A stretch of 7,494 nt of DNA from NCBI GenBank assembly GCA_025924495.1, contig JAICIG010000392.1, forward strand, positions 1 to 7,494. The letters run 5' to 3'. Shown here piece after piece: positions 5,909 to 7,494 of this stretch. The first letter of the stretch is position 1; every line of letters begins with the position of its first letter. The translations under genes were made by a program, and so were the position numbers. Source of the stretch: Pirellulales bacterium. GTDB lineage: Bacteria; Planctomycetota; Planctomycetia; Pirellulales; JAICIG01. The notes under the pieces are model-generated. The model did not search any database and was not told where the DNA came from. It saw only the letters and a program-made list of their open reading frames with translations.

Positions 5909-7494
5909 CTACTGGTCTGTGCGATTGTCTTCGGCTGCCTGCTCCGGCAGTTTCATGCCGAGCGATTTGACCAGGAAGGCGTAGCTGTCGGCGGCTTCCT
6001 CAATTGCTTTCGACGTAGGAATGCCCGCCCCGTGGCCGGCGCTGGTCTCGATGCGAATCAGAATTGGCGCGGGCCCGGCTTGAGCCGCTTGTAGCTCAGC
6101 GGCGAACTTAAAACTGTGAGCGGGCACCACGCGATCGTCGTGGTCAGCCGTGGTAATCAGCGTCGGCGGATACTTCGTGCCCGGCTTGATGTTGTGCAAT
6201 GGCGAATAGGCATAAAGCGCCGGAAACTCTTCGGCATTTTCCGACGATCCATAGTCGGAGACCCAAGCCCAACCGATGGTGAATTTATGGAACCGCAACA
6301 TGTCCAGCACACCCACGCCAGGCAGCGCGGCGCCATACAGGTCGGGCCGTTGGGTCAGGCAAGCGCCGACCAATAGGCCGCCGTTGCTGCGACCGCTGAT
6401 CGCCAGCGTTTTCGACGTGCAGTACTTCTGATCGATCAACCATTCGGCCGCGGCGATGAAATCGTCGAACACGTTCTGCTTCTTTTGCTTCATGCCCCCT
6501 TCGTGCCACGCGCGCCCATATTCGCCGCCGCCGCGCAAGTTGGGCATGGCGTAAACGCCGCCCATTTCCAGCCAGACGATACGGCCCACAGAAAAGCTAG
6601 GCGTCATGGAAATATCGAAGCCGCCATATCCATACAGGAAGGTCGGGTTGCGGCCGTCGAGTTCAAGATTCTTGCGCGCCGTGATGAACATCGGAATGCG
6701 CGTGCCGTCCTTACTGGCGTAAAACACTTGCTTCGTTTCATAGCGGTTCGGATCGAAATCGACCTTCGGCTCACGAAACACGTCACTGCGCCCCGCATCG
6801 ATATCATAGTGATAAATCGTCGTCGGCGCGGTAAAGCTGGTGAACGCGTAAAACGTCTCCCGATCATCGCGTCTGCCTTCGAAGCCCGTCGCCGTTCCCA
6901 ACTGGGGCAACTCGACGTCGCCCAGCGCCATTCCCTTGAGATCGAACAGCCGAATGCGGCTGTGGGCGTCGGTCAGATAGGCTGCGAAGAACCGATCGCC
7001 GACCATCGTAGCGCCTTCCAGCACATCTTTCGCCTCGGGCACGACTTCCACCCAATGTTCGCGCTCGGGATGTTCCAAGTCGATTGCAACGATCCGATTC
7101 CGTGGAGCGTCGAGATCGGTGCGGAGCCAGAACACGTTGTCGTCGTTGCCGAGAAAGTCATATCGCGCCTCGAAACCCGAGAGAAGTTCGACGACTTTTG
7201 CGTCCGGACTTTTCAGGTCGAGATAAAAGATGTTGTTCTTGCGCTCAGTTCCGCGCCAGATCGAAATCACCAGGTAGCGCCCGTCCTCCGTCACGTGGCC
7301 GGCAAAGCCCCATTCTTTTTCGTCAGGGCGGTCGTAGACCAGGCGATCCCCGCCTTGCGGCGTGCCAATGCGGTGGTAGTACAGCTTTTGAAAATAGTTC
7401 TGACCCGTCAACTGCTCCTCGGGCGCCGGCTCATCGTAACGGATGTAATAGAACCCTTCGCTATCGGGCGTCCACGAGGCGCCTGAGAACTTGA
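5909..7494 (-). CDS. Prolyl oligopeptidase, family S9A (N-terminus outside the window)
   Basis: This serine peptidase cleaves short proline-containing peptides on the carboxyl side of proline. The visible 527 residues start at KFSGASWTPD, which corresponds to about residue 190 of mammalian prolyl oligopeptidase from memory, so roughly 190 residues are missing. They cover most of the beta-propeller (for example LHQKLYYH-like QKLYYHRIGT) and the whole alpha/beta-hydrolase domain. The catalytic triad is complete: Ser in GRSNGG (codon 6386-6388), Asp as the first D of HDDRVVP (6137-6139) and His in SAGHGAG (6032-6034). FLYGYGGFDISMTPSFSVG and NLRGGGEYGRAWHEGGM are family hallmarks. The open frame continues to the edge without a start, and an internal TTG at 7411 is not the real start. 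Cytoplasmic or exported location cannot be decided without the N-terminus. It is convergent with the preceding gene and no terminator separates them. Confidence 0.95.
   Translation of the reverse strand, partial: KFSGASWTPDSEGFYYIRYDEPAPEEQLTGQNYFQKLYYHRIGTPQGGDRLVYDRPDEKEWGFAGHVTEDGRYLVISIWRGTERKNNIFYLDLKSPDAKVVELLSGFEARYDFLGNDDNVFWLRTDLDAPRNRIVAIDLEHPEREHWVEVVPEAKDVLEGATMVGDRFFAAYLTDAHSRIRLFDLKGMALGDVELPQLGTATGFEGRRDDRETFYAFTSFTAPTTIYHYDIDAGRSDVFREPKVDFDPNRYETKQVFYASKDGTRIPMFITARKNLELDGRNPTFLYGYGGFDISMTPSFSVGRIVWLEMGGVYAMPNLRGGGEYGRAWHEGGMKQKKQNVFDDFIAAAEWLIDQKYCTSKTLAISGRSNGGLLVGACLTQRPDLYGAALPGVGVLDMLRFHKFTIGWAWVSDYGSSENAEEFPALYAYSPLHNIKPGTKYPPTLITTADHDDRVVPAHSFKFAAELQAAQAGPAPILIRIETSAGHGAGIPTSKAIEEAADSYAFLVKSLGMKLPEQAAEDNRTDQ

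Noticed and set aside
6485..7486. A long 333-codon frame on the plus strand
   Set aside because: It lies antisense within the prolyl oligopeptidase gene, whose motifs and triad are unmistakable. Long antisense frames are common in GC-rich coding DNA.

Overview
The window looks like ordinary chromosome from a GC-rich bacterium, most likely a planctomycete (Pirellulales-like). This placement is an inference from memory. It rests on the style of the ABC-2 permease, on the two conserved-looking proteins of unknown function, and on mostly weak Shine-Dalgarno signals. No 16S rRNA or other decisive marker is present. I found no tRNA, rRNA, CRISPR array, insertion sequence, phage gene or attachment site.

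Layout, left to right. (1) On the minus strand, positions 1-1458 hold a two-gene ABC-2 export operon: an ATPase (538-1458) followed by its membrane permease, which runs off the left edge. (2) A 459-bp divergent intergenic region (1489-1947) carries a good sigma70-type promoter and a structured leader reading right into rpsR. (3) rpsR (1948-2223, ribosomal protein bS18) stands alone and ends at an intrinsic terminator. (4) After a 370-bp stretch with no convincing gene, a 71-residue helical protein (2657-2872) ends at a very strong terminator. (5) folC (3141-4625) is followed on the same strand by a 392-residue alpha-helical, TPR-like protein of unknown function (4727-5905). A 34-codon ORF exactly fills the space between them. 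(6) The last gene, on the minus strand (5909-7494), is a prolyl oligopeptidase (family S9A) missing its N-terminus at the right edge. Its stop lies 3 bp from the stop of the convergent 392-residue gene.

The genes do not form one pathway. They are a mix of housekeeping functions (translation, folate polyglutamylation, peptide breakdown, membrane export) plus two uncharacterised proteins. I see no evidence for a new defence or mobile system. The points most worth checking are the rpsR leader, which has two mutually exclusive inner stems inside one outer stem; the cysteine-poor stand-alone bS18; the 34-codon linking ORF; and the 392-residue protein with its His-x-Asp-x-x-His segment.
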